From Variovorax beijingensis (GTDB lineage Bacteria > Pseudomonadota > Gammaproteobacteria > Burkholderiales > Burkholderiaceae_C): a stretch of DNA of 64,000 nucleotides. The stretch is from positions 372,001-436,000 of the forward strand of contig NZ_RXFQ01000001.1 in NCBI RefSeq assembly GCF_003951285.1. Direction: 5' to 3'. The notes under the pieces were generated by a model that was not told where the DNA came from, did not search any database, and saw only the letters and a list, made by a program, of their open reading frames with translations. Below, in pieces: positions 27,255 to 35,908 of the stretch. The position numbers and the translations under genes are program-made. Every line of letters begins with the position of its first letter. Position 1 is the stretch's first letter.

Positions 27255-28757
27255 TCAGGGCTGCAGCGCCATGGTGGCAGGCAAGCGGGTCCACGGCAGG
27301 TCGGCCGGGTCGGCGGCCATCGGACCGGGCGCCTTGGCCACGAGGATGTGGCTCGCAATGGGTGCGAAGTCGGCGCGAAAGTGCACCGAGCTCTTGTTGA
27401 CCAGCAGCTTCATCGCCTCGGGCTCGATGCCCAGGTAGCGGAAGAACTCGCGGTCGAGCATCTGGCTCTTGCCGCTGGCCACGGCAATGCGCACGCCGTC
27501 GATCTCCAGACAGGCGCTCTGGCCGAGCGACACCACGCCGCCGCGCGACATCGGCCCCTTGCCGTGGACCTGCCCGTCGCTGAGCGCGCGCACGGTGAAA
27601 AGGCCTTGCACGGGCGCATCGCTGAACCGGCCGCCCCACGTCGGCACCGAGGTGCCGAGCGCGATGCGGATCTGCGCGCCCACGCCGGCCTCGTGCGCCG
27701 CCGCGGCCGCGCCAGGATCGAACATCAGCCCCAGCGCGACCTGACCCGGGTAGCGCTTGCCCGCGCCCTCGGCCAGCAGCGCATGCAGCATGCCGGTGGT
27801 GTTGCTGTCGGCGCCCGCGCCGGGGTTGTCCTGCGTGTCGGCGATGACCACCGGCTTGCTCGCGTCCGCGGCCAGCGCCATGGCCTGCGCAACCGCCGCG
27901 CGCGGCTCCAGCACGTCGAGCCGCCATTGCGCGCGCGGCTGGTCGATGCGCTCGTACAGCGTGGCCACGGCCGCGCCGGCATCGTCGCCATAGCCCCACA
28001 CGACCGGGCCGCACTCGGCGATGTCGGCGGCCGGGAAGCCGGTGGCAAAGCTCAGCACCGCATCGTGCCTGGCGTCGAGTTCGCCGAGCAGCCGGTACAC
28101 GGATGCGGCCGGCTCGATCATGGTCGACTGCACGTTGAGCGGCAGCAGGAAGCCGAGCCGCCGCGCATGCAGCGGCTCGCGCGAGCCGCGCGCGATGCGG
28201 CGTTCCAGCAGCCTGGCGGCGAGCCGGCCCGTGTCGGCCATGTCGACGTGCGGATAGGTGCGGTAGGTGGCCAGCGCATCGGCCTCGGCCAGCATCCGGC
28301 CCGTGATGTTGCCGTGCAGGTCCAGGCTCGCGACGATCGGCACGTCCGGCCCCACGAGCATGCGGATGCGCGCGATCAGTTCGCCTTCGGGGTCTTCGAG
28401 GTGCTCGGTCACGGCTGCGCCGTGCAGGTCGAGATAGACCGCGTCGATGCCGCCCTCGGCCAGCGCGGCAGCCAGGTCTTCGGTGATGGCGGCCGAGATG
28501 CGCTCGAACGCGTCCTCGGTCACATGGGCCGAGGGCGTGGCGCCGGCCCAGGCCGACGGCACGAGCGACCAGCCCTTCTCGCGCGCCGCGTCGATGAAGC
28601 CGCCCACGGGAATGTTCCTGCCCGCGTAGGCCTCGACGATCGCGGCGCCGCGCCGGTACGGCGGGAAGGTCGAACCCGCATTGAACGCGGCCCAGTCCGC
28701 CTTGCTCGGCGCGAAGGTGTTGGTCTCGTGCTGGAAACCGGCGATGAAGACTTTCAT
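27255..28757 (-). CDS. M81 family metallopeptidase (MlrC-like)
   Basis: The 500-residue protein matches the MlrC/DUF1485 family (N-terminal FQHETNTFAPSKADW, then LHGAAVTEHLEDPEGELIAR and ADTQDNPGAGADSNTTG). MlrC is the last enzyme of microcystin breakdown in sphingomonads, cutting linear peptides. In other bacteria the family is often encoded beside peptide ABC importers, as here, and probably handles small or modified peptides. Zn ligands are expected among the His/Asp residues of the N-terminal domain. It lies 42 bp after the fused ATPase gene and 52 bp before the M20 gene. Confidence 0.92.
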   Translation of the reverse strand: MKVFIAGFQHETNTFAPSKADWAAFNAGSTFPPYRRGAAIVEAYAGRNIPVGGFIDAAREKGWSLVPSAWAGATPSAHVTEDAFERISAAITEDLAAALAEGGIDAVYLDLHGAAVTEHLEDPEGELIARIRMLVGPDVPIVASLDLHGNITGRMLAEADALATYRTYPHVDMADTGRLAARLLERRIARGSREPLHARRLGFLLPLNVQSTMIEPAASVYRLLGELDARHDAVLSFATGFPAADIAECGPVVWGYGDDAGAAVATLYERIDQPRAQWRLDVLEPRAAVAQAMALAADASKPVVIADTQDNPGAGADSNTTGMLHALLAEGAGKRYPGQVALGLMFDPGAAAAAHEAGVGAQIRIALGTSVPTWGGRFSDAPVQGLFTVRALSDGQVHGKGPMSRGGVVSLGQSACLEIDGVRIAVASGKSQMLDREFFRYLGIEPEAMKLLVNKSSVHFRADFAPIASHILVAKAPGPMAADPADLPWTRLPATMALQP

Positions 28758-28799
28758 GGAATCCTTTTCTTTTCTCTTGAACGCGGGAACGAAGAGCTT

Positions 28800-30416
28800 T
28801 CAGCTGCGCGCAAAGGCAAAGTCGCGCCCGGGCGCCGCAGCCAGCAGTTTGCGCGTGTAGTCGTGGCGGGGGGCGAAGAACACATCGCGCACCGAACCGC
28901 GCTCCACGATCTCGCCCTGGCTCATGACCAGCACGCTGTCGCAGATCTGGCTGGCCACGCGCAGGTCGTGCGTGATGAAGAGAATGCCGATCTTCAGCCG
29001 CTGCTGGATTTCGTCGAGCAGGCGAAGGATCTGCGCCTGCACCGAGACGTCGAGCGCAGACACGGCCTCGTCGGCAATCAGCACCTTGGGATCGCAGGCC
29101 AGCGCGCGCGCAATCGAGATGCGCTGGCGCTGCCCGCCCGAGAACTCGCTGGGGTAGCGGCGCAGCGCATCGGGCGACAGGCGCACCAGCCGCATCAGTT
29201 CTTCGGCGCGCGCCCAGGCCTGGTCGTGCGGCATGCCGAAGTTGACCGGGCCCTCGATGATCGAGGCGCCCACCGTCTGGCGCGGATTCAGCGAGCGGTA
29301 CGGGTCCTGGAAAATCACCTGCACCGTGCGCCGGAACGGCGAGAGAGCGCGACCCCTCGCATGCGCCACCGAACGGCCGTCGGCAAAGATGTCGCCCGAG
29401 CTCGGGTCGATCAACCGCGCGATGCAGCGCGCCACCGTCGACTTGCCCGAACCCGACTCGCCGACGATGCCCACGGTTTCACCGGGCCGCACTTCGAGCG
29501 ACACATTGCGCGCCGCATCCACCGTGCGGCGCTTGCCGGGCCAGCTGCCCGTGATGTAGGTCTTGCAGATGTTCACCGCATTGAGCAGCGGATAGGCGTC
29601 GGGCACCGGCGGGCGCCGGGGCGGCGAAAGCTCGGGCACCGCGTCGAGCAGCATCCTGGTGTAGGGCTCGCGCGGCGCCGTGAGCACCGCCATCTTGCCG
29701 CCCTTCTCGATCATGGCGCCCAGCTCCAGCACCACCACTTCGTCGGCGATCTCGGCCACCACGCCGAAGTCGTGCGTGATGAAGAGCACGGCCGTGCCGT
29801 TCTCGGTCTGCAGCTCGAGGATGAGCCGCAGTATCTCGGCCTGCGTGGTCACGTCGAGCGCGGTGGTCGGCTCGTCGCAGATCAGCAGCACGGGCTTCAG
29901 GATGAGCGCCATCGCAATCACGATGCGCTGGCGCTGCCCACCCGACAGCTGGTGCGGATAGGAAGCGTAGATGCGCTCGGGCTCGGGCAGCCGCACGCGT
30001 TCCATGATGGCGATGATCTTTGCGCGCCGCTCGGCCGCGCCCATCTGCACATGCTGGGCCAGCATTTCGTCGACCTGCGCGCCGCAGGTCATCACGGGGT
30101 TGAGCGCGGTCATCGGTTCCTGGAACACCATGGCCATCGATGGCCCGCGCAGCTGGCGCAGGCGGGAAGGCGTTGCGGCCAGCAGGTTCTCGCCCTGCAG
30201 TTCGATGGCGCCGCGCACCGGCACGAGGCCCGAAGGCAGCAGCCCCATCACCGCATTGGCGATGACCGACTTGCCCGAACCCGACTCGCCGAGCAGGCAG
30301 ACGATCCTGCCGGGCGGCACGTCGAAGGAGATCTTGTCGACCGCATGCGGCCGGTCGCCGCCGCGCGGCAGCGCAATGGCCAGGTCGCGAACGGAAAGAA
30401 CAGGTGCCTGCGCCAT
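28800..30416 (-). CDS. Peptide ABC transporter, fused double ATP-binding protein (DppD-DppF type)
   Basis: The 538-residue protein holds two complete ATPase domains. The first has Walker A GESGSGKS at 43-50 and signature LSGGQRQR; the second has GESGSGKSTVAR near 325 and FSGGQRQRISIARAL. Both have the OppD/F-type QLSGG and D-loop motifs. The fusion resembles GsiA of the glutathione importer. It powers the membrane transporter encoded by the two permeases upstream. It starts 2 bp after the second permease gene. I see no degenerate site, so both halves should bind ATP. Confidence 0.94.
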   Translation of the reverse strand: MAQAPVLSVRDLAIALPRGGDRPHAVDKISFDVPPGRIVCLLGESGSGKSVIANAVMGLLPSGLVPVRGAIELQGENLLAATPSRLRQLRGPSMAMVFQEPMTALNPVMTCGAQVDEMLAQHVQMGAAERRAKIIAIMERVRLPEPERIYASYPHQLSGGQRQRIVIAMALILKPVLLICDEPTTALDVTTQAEILRLILELQTENGTAVLFITHDFGVVAEIADEVVVLELGAMIEKGGKMAVLTAPREPYTRMLLDAVPELSPPRRPPVPDAYPLLNAVNICKTYITGSWPGKRRTVDAARNVSLEVRPGETVGIVGESGSGKSTVARCIARLIDPSSGDIFADGRSVAHARGRALSPFRRTVQVIFQDPYRSLNPRQTVGASIIEGPVNFGMPHDQAWARAEELMRLVRLSPDALRRYPSEFSGGQRQRISIARALACDPKVLIADEAVSALDVSVQAQILRLLDEIQQRLKIGILFITHDLRVASQICDSVLVMSQGEIVERGSVRDVFFAPRHDYTRKLLAAAPGRDFAFARS

Positions 30417-30418
30417 GT

Positions 30419-31366
30419 TCAGCCCCCGCGCTTGTTGAACTTGGGATCGAGCGTGTCGCGCAGCCCGTCGCCGAGGATGTTCACTGCGAGCACCGTCAGC
30501 GCCAGGAAGATGCCGGGGAACAGCACGTTGTGCGGGAACTGGTTGAACTGCGCCCTGCCCTCGGCCATGATGTTGCCCCAGGTCGCCATGTCGGCCGGCA
30601 GCCCCACGCCGAGGAACGACAGGATGGCCTCCACCAGGATGGCCGAGGCGCACACGTAGGTCGCCTGGATGATCAGCGGCGCAATCGCATTCGGCAGGAT
30701 GTGGCGCACGAGGATCTTCCATGTCGGCGTGTCGAGCGCAATGGCGGCTTCCACATAAGGCTCCTCGCGCACCGTGAGCACCACCGAGCGCACGAGGCGC
30801 GCCACGCGCGGGATCTCCGGCACCGCAATGGCCACCACCACGGTGAGCAGCTTGCCGCCGAACAGCGCCACCAGGCTGATCGCGAACAGGATGCCGGGGA
30901 TGGCCATCACGCCGTCCATCAGCCGCATGATGGCGCTGTCGAGCCGGCGGAAGTAGCCGCCCAGGAGGCCGACGAGCATGCCGAACACCACCGCCAGCGC
31001 GGCCACCGCCACGCCCACGGTCAGCGAAACGCGCGCGCCGTAGAGCGTACGGCTCCAGATGTCGCGTCCCAGGCTGTCGGTGCCCATGACGAACAGGTGC
31101 TCGAAGGTGTCGCCCGCGAGGCTGTTGAACTCGCCGCGCGTGCCCGGCATGAGGTTGCCGCTGCCGGGGTCGATGGCCGTGGGGTCGATGGTGCCGAGCC
31201 ATGGCGCCGCCAGCGACACGAACACCAGCAGCAGCAGCACGCCGCCGCCCGCGCGCACCGACCAGTCGGCCAGGATGCGCTTGAGCAGCGAGCGCCGCCG
31301 GGGCGGCGGCAGCGGCTCGGCGATGGCTTCGACAGGAATCATCGCCGGGGCGAGCGAATCGGTCAT
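30419..31366 (-). CDS. Peptide ABC transporter permease, DppC type
   Basis: The 315-residue inner membrane protein has the N-terminal OppC_N segment, then the BPD_transp_1 domain with the coupling loop VEAAIALDTPTWKILVRHILPNAI (EAA motif), and ends in the typical GDGLRDTLDPKFN. It pairs with the DppB-type permease, whose gene ends 26 bp upstream. The start ATG 31366 gives a plausible cytoplasmic N-terminus; the longer frame is unconserved. The fused ATPase gene begins 2 bp after its stop. Confidence 0.94.
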   Translation of the reverse strand: MTDSLAPAMIPVEAIAEPLPPPRRRSLLKRILADWSVRAGGGVLLLLVFVSLAAPWLGTIDPTAIDPGSGNLMPGTRGEFNSLAGDTFEHLFVMGTDSLGRDIWSRTLYGARVSLTVGVAVAALAVVFGMLVGLLGGYFRRLDSAIMRLMDGVMAIPGILFAISLVALFGGKLLTVVVAIAVPEIPRVARLVRSVVLTVREEPYVEAAIALDTPTWKILVRHILPNAIAPLIIQATYVCASAILVEAILSFLGVGLPADMATWGNIMAEGRAQFNQFPHNVLFPGIFLALTVLAVNILGDGLRDTLDPKFNKRGG

Positions 31367-31392
31367 CGTGTTTTCTTCTTTCTTCTTGCGCC

Positions 31393-32334
31393 TCAATAGC
31401 GGATGCGGGGATCGAACACCAGGTAGCTCAGGTCGATCAGCAGGTTGATGAGCACGTAGACGACGGAAAAGAACAGCGTGATGCCCTGTATCAGCGGAAA
31501 GTCGCGCGACAGCACCGCATCGACCGTGAGCTGCCCGAGGCCCGGAATCGCGAACACGGTTTCTGTGACGACCACACCGCCGATCAGCAGCGCAATGCCG
31601 ATGCCGATCACCGTGACGATCGGAATCGCCGCATTGGCCAGCGCATGCCGCATCAGCACCCGCTTCTCCGACATGCCCTTGGCGCGCGCGGTGCGGATGT
31701 AGTCTTCGGTCATGGCCTCGGCCACGGCCGCGCGCGTGACGCGTGCAATCAGCGCCACGTAGATGATCGACAGCGTGATCGACGGCAGGATCAGGTGCTT
31801 GATCCAGAGCCACGGCCCCTGGCCGAGCCGCGAGTAGCCCTGCACCGGCAGCAGCTGCAGGTGCAGCGCGAAGATCCAGATGAGCACGTAGCCGATCACG
31901 AAGGCCGGTATCGAAAAACCCATGACCGAGAAGCCCATGAGCATGCGGTCGAGCCAGCCGCCATGGCGCCAGGCGGCCACCACACCCAGCGGCACCGCGA
32001 TGAGGATGGTGACCACCAGCGTCACTGCCGCCAGCGAAACCGTCGGCTCGATGCGCTGCCCGATGAGTTCCACCACCGTCTTCTTCATGAAGTAGGACTC
32101 GCCCAGGTTGCCCTGCAGCAACTGCCCGCTCCAGCGCAGGAACTGCGTGGGCAGCGAATCGTTCAGCCCCAGCTGGCCCCGCACCTTGGCGATGTTCTCG
32201 CTGGTGCCGCTGTCGCCCACGATGGCGGCGGCCGGATCGCCGGGCGCCAGCCGGAGCATCAGGAACACGATCAACGCGACGATGACGAGCACCGGCACGG
32301 TCGTCAGGATGCGGCGCGCAAGAAAGATCAGCAT
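31393..32334 (-). CDS. Peptide ABC transporter permease, DppB type
   Basis: The 313-residue inner membrane protein starts MLIFLARRILTTVPVLVIVA, the standard opening of DppB/OppB permeases. It carries the EAA loop (EAMTEDYIRTARAKGMSEKRV) and the C-terminal ending DLSYLVFDPRIRY. Six membrane helices are expected. It lies 21 bp after the substrate-binding protein gene and 26 bp before DppC. No substrate preference can be read from it. Confidence 0.94.
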   Translation of the reverse strand: MLIFLARRILTTVPVLVIVALIVFLMLRLAPGDPAAAIVGDSGTSENIAKVRGQLGLNDSLPTQFLRWSGQLLQGNLGESYFMKKTVVELIGQRIEPTVSLAAVTLVVTILIAVPLGVVAAWRHGGWLDRMLMGFSVMGFSIPAFVIGYVLIWIFALHLQLLPVQGYSRLGQGPWLWIKHLILPSITLSIIYVALIARVTRAAVAEAMTEDYIRTARAKGMSEKRVLMRHALANAAIPIVTVIGIGIALLIGGVVVTETVFAIPGLGQLTVDAVLSRDFPLIQGITLFFSVVYVLINLLIDLSYLVFDPRIRY

Positions 32335-32355
32335 GGATTTTGCGAAGGAGCGCGC

Positions 32356-33945
32356 TCAGCTCTTCTTGATGTTCCAGAACACGTTGACCGGCGAGCGCAC
32401 CACGCCGCTCACCACGCCCTTGCGGTAGGCCGTGAGCGGCTTGTATTCGCCGATCGGCGCGTAGATGCCGGTGTCGTACACGCGTTGCTGGATGGCCGTG
32501 GCCAGGTCCTTGCGCTTGGGCTCGTCCGCGCTCGCGAGGAATTCGGACTTCAGCTGCTCGAGCTTGTCATCGGTGGCCCAGCCGAACCAGCCCTTCTCGC
32601 CGTTGCCCGTGAGCGGCGCGTAGAACATCGGGTTCATGTTGTCGGCAATGCCCCAGCCGGTGATGAAGAGGTTCCAGCCGCCCTTGTCGACGGGATCCTT
32701 CCTGGCGCGGCGCGTGACCAGCGTGGGCCAGTCCATCGACTGCATGTCGACGTTGAAGCCGGCCTGCTTCAGCAGCTGCGACATCACCGGCGGAAACTTG
32801 TTGAGCAGCGCAAAGTCGGCCGGATACATGAGCACGACCGGCTTGCCGTCATAGCCCGCTTCCTTGAGCAGCGCCTTGGCTTTCTCGAACTGCGGCTTGC
32901 CGGTGAAGTAGCTGGTCTTGTCGTTGGAGAACGCCGTGCCGCACGGGTAGACCGAGGCGCAGCTGTTGTAGAGCTCCTTGTGCACCATCTGGGCGCGCAT
33001 CAGCGCCTCCTGGTTGATGGCCATGATGGCGGCCTGCGCGATCTTCGGGTTGTCGAAGGGAGGAATGACGTGGTTCAGGTGCAGTGCGAACGAGCCCTTC
33101 GGGATCGGGTTGTCGACGGTGATGGCGGCGTTGTTCTTGAGCGCCGTGTACTGCTCCGGCGGCAGCCATTCGATCATGTCGACCTCGCCATTCGCGAGCG
33201 CATTGGCCTGTGTCTGCGCGTCTTTCAGGATGATCCATTCCATCCGGTCGACGTACACGTTCTTGCCGCCCGCGGTGCCCGAAGGCGCCTCGGCGCGCGG
33301 CACGTACCTGGTGTTCTTCAGGTAGACCACCTTCTCGCCAGGGCGGTACTCCTCTTTCTTGAAGATGTAGGGGCCCGAACCGGTGGCGTCGTCGATCTGC
33401 TTGTCGGACGGCGTGGCGGCCACGCGCGCCGGCATGATGAACGGCGGATTCGACGAAGGCTTGCTCAGTGCATCGAGCACCATGCCGAAGCCGTCCTTGA
33501 ACACCAGCCTGAAGCTGTTGGCGTCGACCGCCTCGGCCTTGTCGAGCGCGGCGTACATTTTCTGGCCCAGCCCGTCGCGCTGGCCCCAGCGCTTGAGCGA
33601 CGCCAGCACGTCGTCGGAAGTGACCGGCTTGCCGTCATGGAATTCGAGGCTCTTGCGCAGCGTGAAGGTCCATGTCTTGCCATCGGCGCTGGTGGCGTAC
33701 TTGTCGACCATCTGCGGCTTGACCTTGCCCTGCTCGTCCACGCCGAAGAGCGTGTCGTACACGGCATAGCCGTGGTTGCGCGTGACGAACGCGGTGGTCC
33801 AGATCGGGTCGAGGATCTTGAGGTCGGACTGCGGCACCAGGCGCAGCACCTTGCCCGCATCCTGCGCGAACGCGCTGGTTGTTGCGAGGGCGGCGGCCAG
33901 CATGGCACCCGCAACAACGGCTTTCAGGTTTCTTTTCGACAGCAT
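32356..33945 (-). CDS. Peptide ABC transporter substrate-binding protein (SBP family 5)
   Basis: The 529-residue periplasmic receptor has a signal peptide ending AFAQDAG and the SBP_bac_5 fold. Family markers include LYDTLF-like YDTLFGVDEQGKVKPQM and FTLRKSLEFHDGKPVTSDDV. It supplies peptides or related compounds to the transporter encoded downstream. As first gene of the operon, it follows a 187-base leader after the riboswitch, with GGAG eight bases before ATG 33945. Close relatives vary in substrate: dipeptides, glutathione, opines and other amino acid conjugates are all possible. Confidence 0.93.
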   Translation of the reverse strand: MLSKRNLKAVVAGAMLAAALATTSAFAQDAGKVLRLVPQSDLKILDPIWTTAFVTRNHGYAVYDTLFGVDEQGKVKPQMVDKYATSADGKTWTFTLRKSLEFHDGKPVTSDDVLASLKRWGQRDGLGQKMYAALDKAEAVDANSFRLVFKDGFGMVLDALSKPSSNPPFIMPARVAATPSDKQIDDATGSGPYIFKKEEYRPGEKVVYLKNTRYVPRAEAPSGTAGGKNVYVDRMEWIILKDAQTQANALANGEVDMIEWLPPEQYTALKNNAAITVDNPIPKGSFALHLNHVIPPFDNPKIAQAAIMAINQEALMRAQMVHKELYNSCASVYPCGTAFSNDKTSYFTGKPQFEKAKALLKEAGYDGKPVVLMYPADFALLNKFPPVMSQLLKQAGFNVDMQSMDWPTLVTRRARKDPVDKGGWNLFITGWGIADNMNPMFYAPLTGNGEKGWFGWATDDKLEQLKSEFLASADEPKRKDLATAIQQRVYDTGIYAPIGEYKPLTAYRKGVVSGVVRSPVNVFWNIKKS

Positions 33946-34011
33946 CTTCGGTTCTCCGGTTGAAAAAATCGTGAGGAACGGGACTTCGGATCAGGCGTGC
34001 CGGCGCGGCCG

Positions 34012-34030
34012 CCATCGGAAGCTCCGATGG
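34012..34030. promoter_or_regulatory. Perfect palindromic hairpin in operon leader
   Basis: CCATCGGA at 34012-34019 and TCCGATGG at 34023-34030 form an 8-bp stem with a 3-base loop, between the riboswitch and the receptor gene. No T-run follows on the minus strand, where a T/C-rich tract precedes it. It could be part of the expression platform or an operator. Confidence 0.35.
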
Positions 34031-34132
34031 AAGAAGGAGAAGAAAAATCGCGCGGTGCGCTCGAACAGAAGTCATGAAGAAGAAGGCTCCGGAAGCGCGC
34101 AAAGGCCACCCCGCGCATTGCGCGAGATGCCC

Positions 34133-34345
34133 CTGCTGTCCTTTGGCCTGAGAGATTCACCATGCACGCTCATCGCGCATGGCTTGCCCCTTCGGCGGCT
34201 GCCCTCGGAGTCCTTTTTTATTCAGGGCTCCGGGCAGCGCTCTCCAGCGTTGATCGAGATATCCAGTCTTGGGACCTGAGCGTTATGGGCTGTCGCCTTC
34301 GGTAATGCACTAACTCGAAGCATCGAGCCGGCATTTCTCCTGGAT
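34133..34345 (-). promoter_or_regulatory. Tandem glycine riboswitch (two aptamers)
   Basis: Read on the minus strand, aptamer 1 (34345-34261) is closed by ATCCAG/CTGGAT, contains an AAUGC/GCAUU stem, a CTCGA-TGCT-TCGAG hairpin, and the conserved ACCGAAGG and CGCTCAGGT blocks. Aptamer 2 (about 34250-34133) has GGAGAG, a GCUGCCC/GGGCAGC stem, GCCGAAGGGGCAA, a CCATGC/GCATGG hairpin and ATCTCTCAGG followed by AAAGGACAG. These are the family landmarks of the glycine riboswitch (Rfam RF00504), which binds glycine in mRNA leaders. It lies 187 bases before the receptor gene of the six-gene peptide operon, in the same direction. Whether it switches on or off is not clear. Confidence 0.9.
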
Positions 34346-34366
34346 GCATTCTTCCAAGCAGAATGC
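34346..34366. terminator. Hairpin between secreted protein gene and riboswitch
   Basis: GCATTCT (34346-34352) and AGAATGC (34360-34366) form a perfect 7-bp stem with a 7-base loop, 20 bp after the stop of the minus-strand secreted protein gene and directly before riboswitch aptamer 1. It lacks a T-run. It may end the upstream transcript or add structure to the riboswitch leader. Confidence 0.35.
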
Positions 34367-34386
34367 GTGCCACTCGAATGCTTGCG

Positions 34387-35181
34387 CTACTGCGGCCCGC
34401 CGCAGAAGCTCGCCCTTTCGGTGGTCCTGGCGGTGAAGTGAAGGCGCGTGGTGGTGATGTCGCTGGCGGGCGTGTTCTGCGGCCATTCGCTCTGCAGCCA
34501 GGTGTACTGCCAGCTGTAGGCTTCACCCGGACTCGCAGCTTCGCCGTAGCTGATGCGAAGGCTGCCGCTGCTCTCGTCGTGGCAGTGCTTCGATTGCTTG
34601 TATTCCTTTTCGCTGAAGCAGGCACGGATCATCTTCGAGCACGAAAAAGGAATGCCTTCGTACACGGCCCGGCTCGCGTCCTCGAGCGGCACGAAGTCGG
34701 CCTTGCTGAACGAAGCGCCGCCGCCCGAGTACATCTCCGACACCGTCTGGAGCACAGCCGCGGCCCACCGCCCTTCGGCCAGCGGATAGAGCGCCGGCGC
34801 GAGGGAAATGCGCGAGCCCGCCATGCCGGTGGCCGCCGCCTTCTTCATCGATGCGGCCGCATAGCCGCTGAAGTCATGCAAGCGGTTCAGCTGCCAGGTG
34901 CCAGTGGCGGCGACGCGCCTGATGCGCGCCATGGCCAGCGGCTCGCTCGAGAACACCGCATAGTCGCCCGGCACGGCGCCGCGCGGCCGGTACAGGCCCA
35001 GCGCCTGCGGATCGCAGGGCTGCGGCAACAGCGCACACAAGCGCGCGCGCCAGTCCGCATCCAGCGCTTCCGGCTTCTTCACCGCATCGAAGAGCTGCGC
35101 CGACGGCGCGGCAGCCACATGCCCGGCGAGCAGCAGGACGAGCATCGAGGCGGCGGCGCGAAGAATGGGCAGCGGGTTCAT
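34387..35181 (-). CDS. Hypothetical secreted protein
   Basis: The 264-residue protein has a signal peptide (residues 1-27, ending HVAAAPS) and a mature part with several Cys residues. I recognise no domain. The ATG at 35181 places the signal peptide at the terminus; the open frame extends 30 codons upstream without similarity to a signal. A periplasmic or secreted role is inferred. It is divergent from the FMN reductase gene and lies upstream of the glycine riboswitch on the same strand, so read-through into the peptide operon is possible. Confidence 0.75.
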   Translation of the reverse strand: MNPLPILRAAASMLVLLLAGHVAAAPSAQLFDAVKKPEALDADWRARLCALLPQPCDPQALGLYRPRGAVPGDYAVFSSEPLAMARIRRVAATGTWQLNRLHDFSGYAAASMKKAAATGMAGSRISLAPALYPLAEGRWAAAVLQTVSEMYSGGGASFSKADFVPLEDASRAVYEGIPFSCSKMIRACFSEKEYKQSKHCHDESSGSLRISYGEAASPGEAYSWQYTWLQSEWPQNTPASDITTTRLHFTARTTERASFCGGPQ

Positions 35182-35293
35182 GGACCGGCATGGTAGCCAG
35201 CCCGCACGGAAGTTTCTGCAACCAATTGCGGCGCGGGCGGGCCGATGTTGTAGCCTTCGCCCCACGGCCATCCCGGCCTCGAACGGAGCAAAG

Positions 35294-35884
35294 ATGGCTG
35301 ACAGGATCCTGGTGTTCTATGGCTCGTACCGGTCGGACCGCATGGGCATTCGGCTGGCGGACTACCTGGTGGCGGGCCTCAATGCGCGAGGTGCCGAGGC
35401 CGAGCTGATCGACGCCAAGGCCGTCGGCCTGCCGATCCTCGACCGCATGTACAAGGAATACCCCGAAGGCACCGCGCCCCCGGCCATGGAAGCGCTGGCG
35501 CAGAAGATACGCGGCGCGGATGCCTTCGTCTTCGTGACCGGCGAATACAACTGGGGCCCGCAGCCCGGCCTGAAGAACCTGACCGACCACTTCCTCGAGG
35601 AATGGTTCTGGCGCCCCGCCGCCATCGCGAGCTATTCGGCCGGCCGGTTCTCCGGCGTTCGCTCCGGCACCGTGTGGCATTCGATCCTGTCGGAGATGGG
35701 CATGGTCGTCGTGTCGAGCACATTGGCGGTCGGCCCCATCTCGCAGACGCTCGATGCCGGCGGCAAGCCCACCGGCAGCGCAGGCGAATCGCTCGATCGC
35801 TCCTTCGGACGGTTCGCCGACGACCTGTCCTGGTGGACCGAGGCGGCGCGCGCGCAGCGGGCGCGCAAGGCGCCGCCGTATTGA
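35294..35884 (+). CDS. NADPH-dependent FMN reductase family protein
   Basis: The 196-residue flavodoxin-fold protein has the phosphate-binding loop FYGSYRSDRMGIRLADYL at the start and the flavin-contacting TGEYNWGPQPGLKNLTDHF around residue 75-95 (typical form PEYN). It fits the FMN_red/ArsH-like quinone reductase class: cytoplasmic, FMN as cofactor, NADPH as donor. The ribosome site GGAGCAAAG precedes ATG 35294. A class C beta-lactamase-like gene follows after 24 bp on the same strand. The acceptor is unknown. Confidence 0.9.
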   Translation: MADRILVFYGSYRSDRMGIRLADYLVAGLNARGAEAELIDAKAVGLPILDRMYKEYPEGTAPPAMEALAQKIRGADAFVFVTGEYNWGPQPGLKNLTDHFLEEWFWRPAAIASYSAGRFSGVRSGTVWHSILSEMGMVVVSSTLAVGPISQTLDAGGKPTGSAGESLDRSFGRFADDLSWWTEAARAQRARKAPPY

Positions 35885-35908
35885 CTTGAATCGGAGTGAG
35901 CAAAGAAC

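Noticed and set aside
27204..30659. Long plus-strand open frame opposite the peptide operon
   Set aside because: Sequence is rich in Arg, His, Gly and Gln with no domain. The minus strand encodes complete ABC and peptidase genes.
31645..33963. Plus-strand open frame opposite the ABC receptor and permease
   Set aside because: It has the composition of a GC-rich shadow and no recognisable domain.
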